Below, in pieces: positions 5,426 through 6,732 of a stretch of DNA of 6,732 nt. The notes below the pieces were generated by a model. It ran no database searches, was not told the DNA's origin, and saw only the letters and a program-made list of their open reading frames with translations. Positions within the stretch are counted from its first letter, which is position 1. Every line of letters begins with the position of its first letter. Made by a program: the position numbers and the translations under genes. The stretch comes from CAG-611 sp964487215 (GTDB taxonomy: Bacteria; Bacillota_I; Bacilli_A; RF39; UBA660), in NCBI GenBank assembly GCA_964487215.1, contig CAZAPU010000045.1, positions 1 to 6,732 of the forward strand, read 5' to 3'.

Positions 5426-5849
5426 ATCTCTTACTAAATTGTGGTGCTCTTCTAGCTTTCTTTAATCCTGGTTTCTTTCTTTCTTTTTCTCTAGAATCAC
5501 GAGTAACCATTCCATTAAGTTTTAATATTTTTCTAAAACTTTCAGCTTCACTTGGATTTACAACATCATATTCTAATAATGCTCTAGTAATTCCTAAACG
5601 AATAGCTCCAGCTTGTCCAGAAAAACCTCCACCTTTTACATCAGCAATAACATCAAATTGGTCTTTTGTATTAGTTAATACTAATGGTTGAGTTAAATCC
5701 ATAACTAATAGTTCAAATGGAAAATACTCTAAAACAGCTTTACCATTAACAGTAATATTACCTTTTCCAGGTATTAATTTTACTTTTGCAACTGCAGATT
5801 TTCTACTACCAGTTCCATAATAAAATTCTTGTTCTTTTTTCTTTGCCAT
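5424..5849 (-). CDS. rpsI: 30S ribosomal protein S9 (uS9)
   Basis: Complete S9 of 141 residues, a component of the small-subunit head whose C-terminal tail reaches the P-site tRNA. Visible family features are YYGTGSRKSAVAKVKL (10-25), the glycine-rich VKGGGFSGQAGAIRLGI segment (70-86), and the invariant basic tail ending in RRAPQFSKR. It starts 8 nt after the rplM stop codon, with AGGTGA 4 nt upstream of the ATG and overlapping the end of the intergenic gap. This is the standard rplM-rpsI operon arrangement, so it shares the rplM promoter and leader. It is closed by a terminator hairpin overlapping its stop codon. Confidence 0.97.
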   Translation of the reverse strand: MAKKKEQEFYYGTGSRKSAVAKVKLIPGKGNITVNGKAVLEYFPFELLVMDLTQPLVLTNTKDQFDVIADVKGGGFSGQAGAIRLGITRALLEYDVVNPSEAESFRKILKLNGMVTRDSREKERKKPGLKKARRAPQFSKR

Positions 5850-5857
5850 AAACTCAC

Positions 5858-6289
5858 CTATTTAACTTCCATAACAATTGGCTTTTGAGCCATATGTGGA
5901 TGTTCTTCTCCTTCATATACAAATAATTTTTTATACATAGCTCTTCCAAGTCTACCATTTGGTAGCATACCTTTAACAGCTCTTTCTACCATTTCAATTG
6001 GATATTTTTCAATCATTTCAGAAGCTTTACGAACTCTAAGTCCTCCAGTATAACCTGAATGATTATAGTATAATTTCTTATTTAATTTGTCTCCAGTAAG
6101 TTTAACCTTACTAGCATTAATTACTATTACATAATCTCCACAATCAATATGTGGTGTATAAGTTGCTTTATGTTTTCCTCTAAGAATTGTAGCAACTTTA
6201 GTAGATAATCTTCCTAATGGTATATCTGTTGCATCAAACACATACCATTTACGATCTACTGTTTCTTTTTTTTGCATATAACTTTTCAT
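5858..6289 (-). CDS. rplM: 50S ribosomal protein L13 (uL13)
   Basis: Complete L13 of 143 residues, an early-assembling large-subunit protein that binds 23S rRNA. Family signatures are KWYVFDATDIPLGRLSTKVA (14-33), LRGKHKATYTPHIDCGDYV (36-54), the GYTGGLR motif (79-85), and the conserved MLPNGRLGRAMYKKL segment (108-122). The ATG at 6289 is supported by AAAGGA 10 nt upstream; Met5 would be 22 nt away. The gene is first in an operon with rpsI, ends with TAG, and follows a strong promoter and a structured 5' leader of about 80 nt that probably mediates autoregulation. Confidence 0.97.
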   Translation of the reverse strand: MKSYMQKKETVDRKWYVFDATDIPLGRLSTKVATILRGKHKATYTPHIDCGDYVIVINASKVKLTGDKLNKKLYYNHSGYTGGLRVRKASEMIEKYPIEMVERAVKGMLPNGRLGRAMYKKLFVYEGEEHPHMAQKPIVMEVK

Positions 6290-6317
6290 ATTTTTAATTT
6301 CCTTTCTATGATCTTAA

Positions 6318-6372
6318 TTAAATTAACTTTCCCAGGGTTAATTTAACATATAATCAGAAAAATGTACCGATT
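6318..6372 (-). promoter_or_regulatory. candidate ribosomal protein L13 leader (autoregulatory RNA)
   Basis: The leader between the promoter and rplM holds two hairpins. The first pairs AATCGG (6372-6367) with CTGATT (6357-6352), 6 bp with one G-U pair. The second is a perfect 10-bp stem TTAAATTAAC/GTTAATTTAA (6346-6337 and 6327-6318) with the loop CCTGGGAAA. An L13 leader family is described upstream of rplM-rpsI in low-GC Gram-positive bacteria (Rfam L13_leader), and position fits. I cannot verify a match to its consensus. There is no U tract, so control would act on translation or on a rearranged structure. Confidence 0.55.
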
Positions 6373-6375
6373 AGA

Positions 6376-6404
6376 ATTATACTAAAATAATATGTAAAAG
6401 TCAA
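6376..6404 (-). promoter_or_regulatory. strong sigma-A type promoter of rplM-rpsI
   Basis: TTGACT (6404-6399), a 17-nt spacer, and TATAAT (6381-6376): eleven of twelve consensus bases at ideal spacing. The predicted start near 6371-6368 is about 80 nt before the rplM ATG. Confidence 0.88.
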
Positions 6405-6455
6405 TTAAAATAAACAAAATAACACAATTTATATGTATATTTAAAGAAAATAATA

Positions 6456-6483
6456 AAAAAATGTACTATAAAATACATTTTTT
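6456..6483 (-). terminator. intrinsic terminator of the right-edge gene
   Basis: AAAAAATGTA (6483-6474) and TACATTTTTT (6465-6456) form a 10-bp stem with an 8-nt loop. The T run continues to 6455. It lies 26 nt after the stop codon at 6510 and insulates the rplM promoter. Confidence 0.75.
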
Positions 6484-6509
6484 ATTATATTACTCATAAT
6501 AGTTTAGTT

Positions 6510-6732
6510 TTAATCATTATCAACTACTAAAATTGATGTTGTAGACGTGGTTGCATTAACGGCTCCATTAGCTGCTATAAAAGCATGTCCACCACTACCA
6601 TATGAATTAGCATAAGAAGCTCCTCTAGTTATCCATAATCCTGCAGTAGAATAAGTCATCGTTATAGAACCATAATACCAAGTTTTCGTACTTATATTAG
6701 CAACTTCTTTAGTGCAATCTCCAAGTTTTCCT
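6510..6732 (-). CDS. C-terminal fragment of an unidentified, probably exported (pilin-like) protein
   Basis: A reading frame enters from the right edge and ends with TAA at 6512-6510; 73 residues are visible and the start lies outside. The fragment contains GDCTKEV near its beginning, then TKTWYYGSITM, LWITRGASYANSYGSGGHAF, and ends with SILVVDND. It is rich in Ser, Thr, Gly, Ala and aromatic residues with few charges, which is typical of extracellular proteins. The order G-D-x-T-K-E-V, a tryptophan-tyrosine stretch, W-x-x-R-G, a Gly/Ser-rich loop and a hydrophobic end resembles the C-termini of prepilin-type or surface proteins in gut Bacillota, as I remember them. That likeness is weak evidence. 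A terminator follows, and the base composition is less AT-rich than its surroundings. Confidence 0.6.
   Translation of the reverse strand, partial: GKLGDCTKEVANISTKTWYYGSITMTYSTAGLWITRGASYANSYGSGGHAFIAANGAVNATTSTTSILVVDND

Noticed and set aside
1..6732. CRISPR array, tRNA/rRNA genes or insertion-sequence ends
   Set aside because: No regularly spaced repeats, no cloverleaf or T-loop pattern and no transposase coding or terminal inverted repeats were found on either strand.

Overview
The window is very AT-rich and every gene lies on the minus strand, so transcription runs from high to low coordinates. The rplM-rpsI pair, strong AAAGGA/AGGTGA ribosome binding sites, sigma-A type promoters, U-tract hairpin terminators and the protein families present (DUF975, NCS2 uracil permease, HtrA-like protease, Abi_2) point to a low-GC Gram-positive bacterium (Bacillota or the Mollicutes-like gut lineages close to them). 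Tryptophan is encoded by TGG in the genes I checked, so there is no sign of the Mycoplasma code. Species cannot be named from the sequence.

Layout from right to left: (1) the C-terminal 73 residues of a secreted or pilin-like protein of uncertain identity, closed by a terminator; (2) a strong promoter, a structured leader (candidate L13 autoregulatory leader) and the rplM-rpsI operon, ending in a hairpin that contains the rpsI stop codon; (3) a monocistronic DUF975 membrane protein gene with an extended -10 promoter and its own terminator; (4) an inverted repeat overlapping a candidate promoter, then an Abi_2/HEPN gene directly abutting a membrane-anchored HtrA-like serine protease gene (0-nt gap, ribosome binding site inside the Abi gene); (5) a small DUF4870/Tic20-like membrane protein gene with its own candidate promoter; (6) a 5' leader with a promoter, a 31-codon leader ORF and an intrinsic terminator, followed by an NCS2 uracil permease gene; (7) a terminator and a MurNAc-L-Ala amidase that stops after about 100 residues, without the C-terminal third of its catalytic domain.

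Most of the window is housekeeping and envelope function: ribosomal proteins, nucleobase uptake, cell-wall amidase, extracytoplasmic protease. The part most worth following up is the permease leader. Its short ORF ends inside the loop of a terminator placed before the permease gene, and an upstream segment can pair with the 5' arm of that terminator. This is the architecture of a transcription attenuator, with no recognisable PyrR or T-box element. The second is the coupled HEPN-Abi/HtrA pair with a palindromic promoter. Several start codons are set here by ribosome binding sites rather than by the longest reading frame: permease at 1842, DUF4870-like at 2545, DUF975 at 5363, amidase at 314.
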